NCBI RefSeq assembly: GCF_900187615.1
Contig: NZ_FYDO01000010.1
Span: 62,001-126,000, forward strand
Source of the DNA: Pseudomonas sp. Irchel s3f7
Lineage (GTDB): Bacteria > Pseudomonadota > Gammaproteobacteria > Pseudomonadales > Pseudomonadaceae
DNA: 64,000 nt
Reading direction: 5' to 3'
Positions within the stretch are counted from its first letter, which is position 1. Each line of letters starts with the position of its first letter. The notes under the pieces were generated by a model. The model was given only the letters and a program-made list of their open reading frames with translations. It had not been told where the DNA came from and searched no databases. This document shows, piece by piece, positions 28,917-38,000 of this stretch. Position numbers and translations under genes: made by a program.

Positions 28917-29162
28917 GTCATTGGAGCTTGTAGGGGATGAATGCATAGCCTGTAATTTCGCCTTAGCTGACGATCATTACCCGTTCTATGAGCGCTATAA
29001 CGACATATCGAATATCATCATTGCGGCATAACCTGAGAGTTAAAATACCCTGGGTACTTCTAAATACCCTCCAGGCTCGCTGCGGACAATTTTTTCAACT
29101 CTACCGGTGACTAAATTGCCCCTGATTCGCAAAGAAACTGAGAGACCGTTTTTGGCCGAATT

Positions 29163-29182
29163 CTGCCTGTCGCGACAGGCAG
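29163..29182. repeat. 20-base perfect palindrome in an island repeat
   Basis: CTGCCTGTCGCGACAGGCAG is fully self-complementary. The surrounding TTTTTGGCCGA... is related to sequence near 27950-28020 and, more weakly, 32285-32350, pointing to a dispersed intergenic repeat. Confidence 0.7.
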
Positions 29183-29232
29183 CAATCGACCTAAGTCAGC
29201 CATCCTAAGCCGTCCGAAAGCGCTCTGAACGG

Positions 29233-29596
29233 CTACATCTCTTCATCCAATTTGAATATTTCGAAGACAATTTCCTTGTGAGCGAAGCGAGCCCGCCATG
29301 TTTCAACTTCCGCTGGTAACTGGTCTATCCAATCACGTCGATTTAAAAAGTAACGAACCACGCCCTGATCTATGAAGGCACAGCACATGCGGAAATTCTC
29401 GCCGAACATTACGATTGATTCCATATCTGTATAGAAGCCTGCGACTCCCACCGGTAATTACCGTCACACATCCGTGGTCGTATGTTTCCCCTATGTGGAT
29501 GTCACCTGTACAAATGCGGAGTCGATCGATGTGTTTCCCAATGAGGCCATATAGGCGTGCCAGGTCAGCTCTGTTATGAGCCCATGCTCGAACCAC
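29233..29596 (-). pseudogene. Frameshifted ORF of unknown function
   Basis: Two overlapping minus-strand frames read as one protein if a single base shift is allowed near 29450. The first part (from a GTG at 29596) reads WAHNRADLARLYGLIGKHID to GETYDHGCVTVITGG. The second continues GVAGFYTDMESIVMFGENF and runs to EIFKLDEEM at 29233. Both halves have normal amino-acid composition, whereas each frame turns basic and disordered past the joint. An upstream AGGAGG suggests the true start may be a few codons earlier. No family recognised. Confidence 0.5.
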
Positions 29597-29640
29597 GGCT
29601 CGGGTTGATTTTGGTAAGCCTCCTCCTGTTTATGAGACTC

Positions 29641-30270
29641 TCAAAATGGTAGTCCGTCTTCGCGCTTTGTAAGGGATATGTCGAAGGCGTCGGCCCCGGT
29701 TTGCAGTTCTTCGAGTGTCAAGGTGTCGAGGCCAAAACGATGCACGGAAATGCCGGTCACAACTTCAAAATACAGCCCTTCGGTATTCTCCAGACCAAGA
29801 TGACAAATTGTCTGTAGCGTTGGGATGAGATCTCTACCACTCCAATCCAGTTGGACCATCTCCCCCGGCTCAAGACGGGCTGGAAATACCCCTTTGTTCC
29901 GATCCGAAAGCGCATGCTTCAATGAGCTACATTTTCCACCGTGACCTATTCTGAGGTCCATTACCGTGCAGCTCCTCAGTCCCTTGCATGCTATGTGGAG
30001 CGTGAGCCATGCCATACTCGGCTCTTGGGTCAACATAACCTGCTCACTGTCTCTGGCCAGCTGGAATCTCTCGCTTCGTTGGACCATGTACAGGCTAGCG
30101 ATAACCGCCAACAGCGCGCCCACTCCCGACACCCAATCCCCAACACTTCCCCAGTCTGGAACGAATCGCACTGTTGACTGCGGGTTTAGGTTTATACCGG
30201 CTGTCAGCCCAGCAAATGCTGACAAGGCACAGAGAACGAGAACCCCGACAACTACAGCGACAACCCTCAT
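29641..30270 (-). CDS. Two-helix membrane protein of unknown function
   Basis: About 209 residues. The first helix is VVAVVVGVLVLCALSAFAG, the second lies in GDWVSGVGALLAVIASLYMV. A cytoplasmic domain of about 140 residues follows, rich in beta-strand pattern (ARLEPGEMVQLDWSGRD). The GDWVSGxGxLxAVIxSLY segment is common in small uncharacterised membrane proteins of defence and mobile islands. The ATG at 30270 is preferred over a GTG two codons earlier, with AGG about ten bases upstream. It is in tail-to-head order with the frameshifted ORF. Confidence 0.65.
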   Translation of the reverse strand: MRVVAVVVGVLVLCALSAFAGLTAGINLNPQSTVRFVPDWGSVGDWVSGVGALLAVIASLYMVQRSERFQLARDSEQVMLTQEPSMAWLTLHIACKGLRSCTVMDLRIGHGGKCSSLKHALSDRNKGVFPARLEPGEMVQLDWSGRDLIPTLQTICHLGLENTEGLYFEVVTGISVHRFGLDTLTLEELQTGADAFDISLTKREDGLPF

Positions 30271-30478
30271 TGGCACTTACCTGATTATGGAAAAGTGCGG
30301 ATTATATGGCAGGGCTCGCTCACTGGAGTAGCTCGGACGCAGCGAAAGCCCCTGTGTGTGGTGGTCATCGTTTCCGCATTTTTATGTCGTTTCCGCAACC
30401 TGAAGGTCAAATGCGATTCCTGTGCTCAGGAGCACTTCGCTTTCGTTGGCAAAATGCATGTAAACTGCGTCGCAAAAT
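30271..30478. other. Intergenic region, no gene seen
   Basis: Divergent space between the two-helix protein and the tRNA-like sequence. I see no supported frame or RNA. Confidence 0.4.
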
Positions 30479-30543
30479 CGGGGGGACGCAAGGGTATGCT
30501 GGGCGTTTCTTAGAAGGAGGTTCGATTCCTCTCCCCCTGACCC
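30479..30543 (+). other. tRNA-like 3' half, possible attachment-site remnant
   Basis: CGGGGGG (30479-30485) can pair with CCCCCTG (30533-30539) as a seven-pair acceptor stem. Just inside lies a T-arm (GGAGG-TTCGATT-CCTCT) in the correct place, and a discriminator A and CCC follow. The 30 bases between stem and T-arm are about 11 too few for normal D and anticodon arms, and I find no anticodon stem. This is a broken tRNA gene, or the tRNA 3' end carried by an integrating element. Confidence 0.35.
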
Positions 30544-30666
30544 ATTTTTTAGAAGGTATGACTTATTTCTAAGGTACATCTGTCTTGGAAGGTGCTTGTT
30601 GAACCTATGCAAAACGGCATTGAGTATACAAGTAGCTGTAGCCTTTTTAATGTGCTACAAGGAAAA

Positions 30667-31971
30667 ATGTTTGTCAGAAAGATGGGCGGGGTTTCATTTT
30701 TTCCGATAGCACCTAAGACCTTAGATCCAACGATAGTCTTTTATAATGCTATTAAGCCAGCCATGCGCGACAATGGCTTCTCAGGGAAAAAATTCCCCCT
30801 TAAATATGACAATGGTTCTGGCGCGCCAGAAGCCATTAATATAAATATACATACTTACTCAGCCAATGTTGTTGTTTTACTGGTTTCTAAGTTGATTGTA
30901 CAGCGTGAAGGAGTCGCTGCCAGCCTTCTAGTACTGCAAGATATGGAGTCTCATCCGGGGCTTCACAATCTAGTTAAAGCTGTTTGTTCTGTGATTTGCT
31001 TCGGACACGGAAGGTCTGATTATAAAAGTTTTTCTCCAAAAATTTATCCAGTGGCAGTTTATGAAAAGAGCCTAGGTGAAGCTTCTATTTCGGATGTGGT
31101 GGCTGTTGAGGCCTTAACTCGTCATAGAAATCCGAGGGCTCGAATAATTGAAGATACCTTGAAGAAAAATATCGATCATCAAGTCGATGAAAACAGTATC
31201 TTAATCGACCGCCAGGGCATATTTGCTAGATATGCCTATGAGTTCGGTGATGAAAGAAATAACGAAAGAAAAATGGAAAGCGTGCATTGTCTTTTTGAAG
31301 TAGGCTTAGCGCTTTTTGAAATATTTTCTAGCGATAAATATCGCGACCTGAACAAGAGTGAACTGGATTTTATTAAGATCCTGATTTTTTCACCCGACAT
31401 TGTATTTATTAAAAGCGTTACGGGCTATAAAACATGGATTCTGATTGCAGATGAGTTTAAGTTAAAAAGGTTGTTTGAGACAGCAGTTGATCTGTCTGTT
31501 GCGGAGCCGGCAACATGCGTACATCCTCCGATGAAAAAGGAGTGGTCACCTATGCGCTCATGGACTATGAGCATTGTAAGTACTCTACTTTTAGGTGTTG
31601 CCACCTACTTTTCTCCTGAACTCTACAAGGAATACATAGATTCAAAAGAAAGGGTAGAGATTCTTTCACCTAAAGATGGTGCGTCTCTATCTGCTCCGTC
31701 GGGAGAAGTGATTTTGTCTTGGACTGAAGTCAAAAAACAGGCTGAGTCTATTGTGATGGTCGAAAAACTTTCTGGTGACGGTAAGTGGCTTCCAGCGGCT
31801 CATGCGGCGGGGCGCTATGTTACTCAAGATAATAAAATGGTTTTTGAGGTCGTAGAATTAGGTGCTTTTAGATGGAAAGTATCTATTGAAGATTCCCGTG
31901 ATTCTGAGATTGGTAATTCGAAGTGGCACTTCTTTTCGATTATTTCAAAAGTTCGAGAAGTGAGCAAGTGA
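30667..31971 (+). CDS. Unknown protein with one membrane helix and Ig-like tail
   Basis: About 434 residues, AT-rich compared with the backbone. Residues up to about 300 form a soluble mixed alpha/beta region with no motif I know. A single membrane helix (WTMSIVSTLLLGVATYF) follows a basic segment (PPMKKEWSPMRS). The last 90 residues start VEILSPKDGASLSAPSGEV and read like a fibronectin/Ig-type beta-sandwich. The start at 30667 has AAGGA five bases upstream; in-frame ATG 30607 and GTG 30592 are alternatives with poorer sites. No partner gene is adjacent. Location in a defence-rich island makes a defence role possible but unproven. Confidence 0.7.
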   Translation: MFVRKMGGVSFFPIAPKTLDPTIVFYNAIKPAMRDNGFSGKKFPLKYDNGSGAPEAININIHTYSANVVVLLVSKLIVQREGVAASLLVLQDMESHPGLHNLVKAVCSVICFGHGRSDYKSFSPKIYPVAVYEKSLGEASISDVVAVEALTRHRNPRARIIEDTLKKNIDHQVDENSILIDRQGIFARYAYEFGDERNNERKMESVHCLFEVGLALFEIFSSDKYRDLNKSELDFIKILIFSPDIVFIKSVTGYKTWILIADEFKLKRLFETAVDLSVAEPATCVHPPMKKEWSPMRSWTMSIVSTLLLGVATYFSPELYKEYIDSKERVEILSPKDGASLSAPSGEVILSWTEVKKQAESIVMVEKLSGDGKWLPAAHAAGRYVTQDNKMVFEVVELGAFRWKVSIEDSRDSEIGNSKWHFFSIISKVREVSK

Positions 31972-32502
31972 CCTCTGTTTTTTATTTGTTAGTCTTCTCT
32001 TGACTTTACAACCTAAAATGTGAAAAACAAAATCGCGGAAACGGGACGGATTTACTTTCAGGCAATAAATCCGTGCCGTTTATGTCCGTCTCGTTTATGT
32101 CTATCGCAATCAACCCGTAGCTGTCCTTCGCCTAGGTAAGCTTGTCTCAAGTGTTTGAGAAGCATTCCGGTAGGCGCGCTGTTCCGAGCATTTTCCTCCG
32201 CATTGAACTCTGTATATTTAATTTTGATGTCCTTGAGGTTGGGTAGTCCTGCGACCCCCAAAACGCCGCCGACGGCTCCTAGAGTGACGACTTTTGCCCG
32301 TCATGACAAACACAGAACGGCCAAAAGCGGACGATCAGTGAAGGTCGCTTTAACAAAGAACAAGCTTACATTGTCGCTCGCCAGCTACTTTAGTTAGACT
32401 CAGCCCCTCAGCCATACAGATGGGCCTGTTCCGAGGATGTATAGCCACAAATACAAATAAACTTAAGAAATTTTATTTTTGATGTGCTGCTAGAGGCAAA
32501 AA
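31972..32502. other. AT-rich intergenic region with small dyad
   Basis: No gene that I can support. ACGGATTTA (32046-32054) and TAAATCCGT (32066-32074) form a nine-pair inverted repeat with an 11-base loop. A minus-strand 67-codon frame at 32058-32261 has no recognisable domain. A weak relative of the island repeat lies near 32285-32350. Confidence 0.4.
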
Positions 32503-33327
32503 TTGCATTTACTACCTTCAACACTTCCTGACGAATATATCGGGTCAGTAATCCGGCGAAAAAAGGAACTATTCAATCTAGGAAGACTTTCTCGTAAAGA
32601 ATATAAAATCAAACCGCCATTCAATTACCGCAAGACGTTGACGTGTTTTATTCGTGAAAGTAATCCCACTCTTGTAACACTGGCGGATACAGCAACACTA
32701 CTTCCTTTAGCTAAATCACTTGGGTTAAGCACGAATCCGTTGACAGTAATCACACCGAGTGACTCATGGCGTATTTGTAGACAATGCATCACGACCGACC
32801 TAGAAACTATCGGCGTCGGTTACATACGTCGACATCACTTGTTATCTAGCATAAAAGTTTGCGACCTACACGGCCTATCATTAGATGAGATTTGCCCCTC
32901 CTGTAACACTCCTATAAAAAAACACTTAAACTCTAGCTTCCACGGATGCGCAAAAGCGTTTAATCTGAATGAAAATGAAAACAAACTCCAAGCCGCTAAC
33001 ATAAAATATGCAAAATTTGTACGCGAACTCCTACACTGCAAAGTGCACAATGCAAATTTTTCGCATGTGCGACATGCGATTTATAACCAGCTTAGAGAGC
33101 TTGGATATGTGTTGGAGGGTGATATCCACTGGAAAAATGTCTGCGTTGATCTGAACAACTATCTCGGCGAATTTACTCATAAAAACAAAATTGATTTCAG
33201 CATTAGTCAACTAAACCCAATTACTAGCCTCGGGTCAATAACAAAAATTGCTTTTTTCGCATTTCGAACAACAGACGCTTATTGGCAGTCAATACGGGAG
33301 ACTATCGATGACTTCAATCACTTATAA
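32503..33327 (+). CDS. Orphan TniQ-like zinc-finger protein
   Basis: A 274-residue TniQ-domain protein. The start (LPSTLPDEYIGSVIRR) matches the TniQ entry motif. The zinc site is C-X2-C (RICRQC) with KVCDLHGLSLDEICPSC further on. TniQ proteins guide Tn7-like and Tn5053-like transposons to targets, alongside TnsA/B/C or TniA/B. None of these is nearby here. TTG start with AGAGG six bases upstream. Very AT-rich. It may be the last gene of a transposon whose other end is gone, or a TniQ reused by another system. Confidence 0.8.
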   Translation: MHLLPSTLPDEYIGSVIRRKKELFNLGRLSRKEYKIKPPFNYRKTLTCFIRESNPTLVTLADTATLLPLAKSLGLSTNPLTVITPSDSWRICRQCITTDLETIGVGYIRRHHLLSSIKVCDLHGLSLDEICPSCNTPIKKHLNSSFHGCAKAFNLNENENKLQAANIKYAKFVRELLHCKVHNANFSHVRHAIYNQLRELGYVLEGDIHWKNVCVDLNNYLGEFTHKNKIDFSISQLNPITSLGSITKIAFFAFRTTDAYWQSIRETIDDFNHL

Positions 33328-33358
33328 TCATCACCTTGGATTTGTCCAACCGGTTCGA

Positions 33359-33538
33359 TTAGGGCTCGACCTTGATTGCGCACATTGCCAAATACACGAT
33401 CGACGTGAACCATTCAGAGACCTCCGATGATTTACCCTGAAATAGCGCCATCTGGTCCGCACGCTCTTGGGGTGTCGTCGAATCCAACCATTCTTGGGCC
33501 AGGTTTCCTGTCAGAGCCACTACTGACGATCGTGGATA
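33359..33538 (-). pseudogene. 3' gene fragment of unknown origin
   Basis: A minus-strand frame ending at a TAA at 33359-33361 reads GNLAQEWLDSTTPQERADQM, then ALFQGKSSEVSEWFTSIVYLA and ends CAIKVEP; composition is protein-like. Going upstream the frame meets a stop with no plausible start or ribosome site, so it appears to be the C-terminal piece of a larger gene cut at about 33,540. No family recognised. Confidence 0.35.
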
Positions 33539-33646
33539 TCAACCAAAGCGCTCAATGACTGTCCATTCCAGCCCAATGGACAATGAACGTTTTCCGATTC
33601 AGCCAAGTGGCTTAATTTACCATTTTACAAAAAAGAATATAAAGCA

Positions 33647-33682
33647 CAGAGGTTGGAGGCCCAAGAAGGCCCCCAACCTCTG
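33647..33682 (+). terminator. Strong hairpin at the island/backbone edge
   Basis: CAGAGGTTGG pairs perfectly with CCAACCTCTG, with an inner GGCC/GGCC pairing. A T-rich tract (CTTTTATTG) follows. It could end transcription from either side. Confidence 0.6.
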
Positions 33683-33884
33683 AGACAGCTTTTATTGTTT
33701 CGAGACAGTTTTTATTGTCTAAATCCACGGATAACACTGTAGGAGCGCGCCCTGACAAGTAAGGGGCGAATTTCGGTCAGTTTTTTTGGCCGTATCGATC
33801 CCCTTTTGGCCTTTCCTGCCGTTCTCCAAAACTGCCCATGCCGCAAGACTGTGTTCAATCGAATCCGCCTTCGGAGAACAAGAA

Positions 33885-34916
33885 ATGCTGACGATCTACT
33901 CGGACGATCACCACCTGCACCACGGCCGTTGCGAATTGATAGACGGGCAACTCAAGCCCTGCTTCGAGATGCCTTCGCGCGCCGACCATGTGCTGGCCAG
34001 GGTGCAAAACCAGAATCTGGGCCCGGTGGAAGCGCCCAAGGATTTCGGCCGCGACCCGATCGAGCGTATTCATAGTCGCGACTACCTCGACTTCTTCAAG
34101 GGTGCCTGGGCCCGTTGGACCGAGTTCAACACCGACGGTGATCTGCTGCCCTACACCTGGCCGGCCCGCACCTTGCGACCGATCAAACCGACCAGCCTGC
34201 ACGGTCAGCTCGGTTATTACAGCTTCGACGGCGGCGCGCCGATCACCGCCGGAACCTGGCAAGCCGCGTACAGCGCAGCGCAAGTCGCCCTGACGGCCCA
34301 AGCGGAAATCCAGCGCGGCGCACGCAGTGCATTCGCCCTGTGCCGTCCACCGGGACATCACGCTGCCGGCGATTTGATGGGCGGTTATTGCTACCTCAAC
34401 AACGCCGCCATCGCCGCCCAGGCGTTCCTCGATCAGGGCCACAAGAAAGTCGCGATCCTCGACGTCGATTACCACCACGGCAACGGCACGCAATCGATTT
34501 TCTACGAACGCAGCGACGTGCTGTTCACTTCGATCCACGGCCATCCGGAAGCCGAATTCCCGTTCTTCCTCGGCTATGAAGACGAGCCGGGAGAAGGCCC
34601 CGGCGAAGGCTTCAACTTCAACTATCCGTTACCGGCCGGTTCGGGCTGGGAGGCATGGAGCGCGGCGCTGGAGCACGCCTGCAACGAGATCAACAGCTAC
34701 GGCGCCGACATCATCGTCGTCTCCCTGGGCGTCGACACCTTCAAGGACGACCCGATCTCGCAGTTCAAGCTCGACAGCCCGGATTACCTGGCCATGGGCA
34801 AGCGCATCGCCGGCCTCGGCAAGCCGACACTGTTTGTGATGGAGGGCGGTTACGCGGTGGAAGAAATCGGCATCAACGCCGTGAACGTTTTGCAGGGCTT
34901 TGAAAGCGGCCAGTGA
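33885..34916 (+). CDS. aphA: Acetylpolyamine amidohydrolase, histone-deacetylase family
   Basis: A zinc-dependent deacetylase of the HDAC superfamily, 343 residues, acting on acetylated polyamines such as acetylputrescine and acetylcadaverine. Key motifs are CRPPGHHAA (catalytic His pair), LDVDYHHGNGTQ (Zn ligands Asp and His), SLGVDTFKDDP (Zn Asp) and FVMEGGYAV. The sequence from MLTIYSDDHHLHHGRCE matches P. aeruginosa AphA almost word for word as I recall it. The ATG at 33885 has GGAG upstream; a frame extending to 33786 has no support. First backbone gene after the island. Confidence 0.93.
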   Translation: MLTIYSDDHHLHHGRCELIDGQLKPCFEMPSRADHVLARVQNQNLGPVEAPKDFGRDPIERIHSRDYLDFFKGAWARWTEFNTDGDLLPYTWPARTLRPIKPTSLHGQLGYYSFDGGAPITAGTWQAAYSAAQVALTAQAEIQRGARSAFALCRPPGHHAAGDLMGGYCYLNNAAIAAQAFLDQGHKKVAILDVDYHHGNGTQSIFYERSDVLFTSIHGHPEAEFPFFLGYEDEPGEGPGEGFNFNYPLPAGSGWEAWSAALEHACNEINSYGADIIVVSLGVDTFKDDPISQFKLDSPDYLAMGKRIAGLGKPTLFVMEGGYAVEEIGINAVNVLQGFESGQ

Positions 34917-34953
34917 ACAACGACTGCAATGCACTTAAGCGCAACACTGAACC

Positions 34954-34990
34954 CTGTGGCGAGGGAGCTTGCTCCCTCGCCACAGTTTTT
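34954..34990 (+). terminator. Terminator after aphA
   Basis: CTGTGGCGAGGGAGC and GCTCCCTCGCCACAG form a 15-pair perfect stem with a TT loop, followed by five T residues. Confidence 0.85.
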
Positions 34991-35098
34991 CGCTGATCGA
35001 AAGGTAACCGATACATATCTACCACCCTGTCAGGTACATGCTCCCCTACCGTAGATGTCCCGAGGCGATGATCCCATCGCCCACATCGTCACAGGGAA

Positions 35099-38000
35099 AT
35101 GACAATGACAGAGACGGCTAACACACCGCTGCCGAAGAAAAGTACTGCGGCCCACGAAACCCGACAAGGCCCCACCGTCAGCGATGTGGCGGCGCAAATG
35201 CTGCGACAGGCCTTGAAAGAGCGCTACCCGACCCGCGATCTCGATCCCGACCAGATACTCATCGGCACCCCGCAGTGGCAATACATTGAAGATCAACTGA
35301 TCGCCGGCCCGATTCAATACGAAACGCTGACCCAGGCGTTGGTGCGACAGTTCTTCACCTCCTCCACCGCCCACTATTTCGAAGGTGAGCAGTTCCTGAC
35401 CCGCCTGCCGCTGCTCACGCCCGTCGTGCACCTGAACATCAGCATCGAAGAAATCGGCGAGTTGCTCAACGACTACGCGCCTCTTTTGTTTGTCGCATTT
35501 GGCCAGCGCCAGTTAGCGTTCTGGAACGACAAGGGGCACAGCGCGCCTCGCTGGCAGGAGCTGTCCAACGCGCTGCAAAAAATGCTGGACGTAAATAGCG
35601 CCAACGGCTGGAACAGCGATCAATGCTATGTGGCGCGAGCTGTATTTCAATATCCCGATAAACAGGAAAGAACAAAGCAGGATCCAACGGTTGCCAACAT
35701 CAAGGTCTGTCTGATCGACATTGATACTGTCGACGCGCAAGGCACCCGACATCTGATGATCGGCGGCGCAGCCGTCATTACCGGGCAATACAAAGGTCGC
35801 AACCTAGTGATGATGTACTCCGTAGAAGACGATTATGAATCCTTCGACTCACTGGAAAAACTCGGCGCTTCGCTGCCTGCACGGATAGACGACGAGCTGG
35901 CAAGGCGTAGCATGCAATGGCGCTTGTTCGAACCAGACGGCAATTTTTTCGACCACATGGCCTGGGCGCTGATCAGTACGCAAATTGACACGTTGAGTGC
36001 CATCACCGGTGAAAACCCATCGGAAGAACCCTTGCATCACAACGCCCCTCAAGGGCCTGCGCGAAGCCAACTTGACGAGGCGATACCTGACTGGCTGGCT
36101 GATGCCTCGGCTGCGGATCTGGATGTCTACAGTCAATCCATCAAGGCCATGGGTAAATTGCTCAAAGTATCCGACCCTGCGCTCTACAAGATCCCGCCCA
36201 TTACTGACTTTGCTCAGCAAAAAATGCGTGAAGCGATCCTGGCGGACAACAAGACAAACGCTGCCGCGCTGCCCCTCGACAAGCTCGAAATCACTATCAC
36301 CAACAGCTTCGAAGCGGGTGGATTGACACTCCCGAACCCGCTCGACAGGCACACCGAAACGCTCGGTGAATATGCTCTCGAAAACGAGGCGCCCTACCAG
36401 GCCACTCTGCGCTTCACAGATGAACACACAGTCCCCGACTGGTTGACCATCGATTACCTGACGGCCAAGGCAGCTCAGGTCAATATTGGTGAGACGTATC
36501 CGACGTTGATCAAGAGCAAGCTGATTGATGACAACGTTCAGTCAGCTCTGCAAGAAAGTGCTTACATCAAGCAATTGCGCGTACTGCTGCCGCTTATGGC
36601 GCTGGAGCACAAACTTCGTCAACTCGCAGGCATTGATGAACAGGGCTACCGTACCCTGCGTGCATGGCTCGACCCCACGCCGGGCAATCCGCAACCCGTG
36701 GTCATTCGCCCTCTAACCTTCACCCATGGCGGCAGGCATACCGGCGATAACGTCGCCAACATGTTCATCATCGCTGCACGCGATACCGACGTCGGGCCTT
36801 GCCTGCTCTATCGCCCGCTGTTCGAAAAACCCTTGCTGCAGTTCCCTGCAGAGCAAAACCTGATTTATGCCCTGCATCAACCGGGAGAGCTGCGTGACTC
36901 AGTTCTAGCCTGGCTGCCCGACACCGCCCTGAGCTTCAAATATGCCCAGTACGCATTTCCTGTCGGCCTGCCTTCGCCTTGGCTGTCGACCCAAATACTG
37001 GCCGAACCCTGGACTTCAATCACATGGGCCGGCCCGGTCGGGCTCTCTTCTGATGAATTGACGGGCGATGTGTTTTCCGTGCTGTTCAAGAGCAATGCCA
37101 AAGCCTTGGCCGAACTCGCTGATCGGCAATCGCAATCCAACGCCGAGCGAAGGTGGGCATTGCTGCGCGAAAGCGGGTGGGCAGTGTTCAACGTCGCGTC
37201 GAATTTCTTCAGTGGCGCGGCGGGCGTCGCGGTGTGGGTCTGGCAAGCATTCGCCGATATTCAGCAAGCGCAGGATGCCAATTTGCGTGGCGACAAACTT
37301 ACTCAGTGGTCGGCAATGGGTGACCTGCTGTTGATGCTGGGCATGGTGTTGGCCCATCGAGCTGTTTCAAGACGCAAGGCAGAAGTGACGCCTGAATCAG
37401 GACGACGAAGTGAGATGGCCGAAACGATCATTCGCCCAGAACCCGTCACGCCGCCGACGATAGAAATGAATGTCACGCCCCTCACCGGCGACCTGCCCAT
37501 CAGCCACTACTCATCGCTTGAAGTCGGCGGTTCCATCCCCCGCCGCTCACCCACAGCGCTGGGTAAATATCTGGACAGCATCAAAGTCCCGATGCCTGAT
37601 CTGGCGAGTGACGGTTTGACGCTGCTCAAACGAGGCAACGCTTCGTTGCATCAACTGGAGGACACACTATTCGCAGAAGTCGGCGAGCGCTGGTTCAAGG
37701 TTGTTGAAGATGAAGACGGGGATGTAAAAATTGCTTACCCGGCCAACCCTGCACGTACGGGTCCTCTATTGATTCATGATCTACAGGGGCATTGGCATCT
37801 GGACTTGCGCCTGCGGCTGCGTGGTGGTGCCGGCGGGGTAAGCCTCAAAAGCCAGTTGCACGCCAAGCGCAAAAAAGACCTCGCAAGAAAAGAGGAGCTG
37901 GAAAAGGCGATAAAGGAATTCAAAAACCTTGAGGACACCAAACGTGCTGCCTTCGAAAACTCACAAGAGCAATTGGCAACCACTCCTGAAAAGCTCGAAG

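Noticed and set aside
30479..30543. Intact tRNA gene
   Set aside because: About 11 bases too short and no anticodon arm can be drawn.
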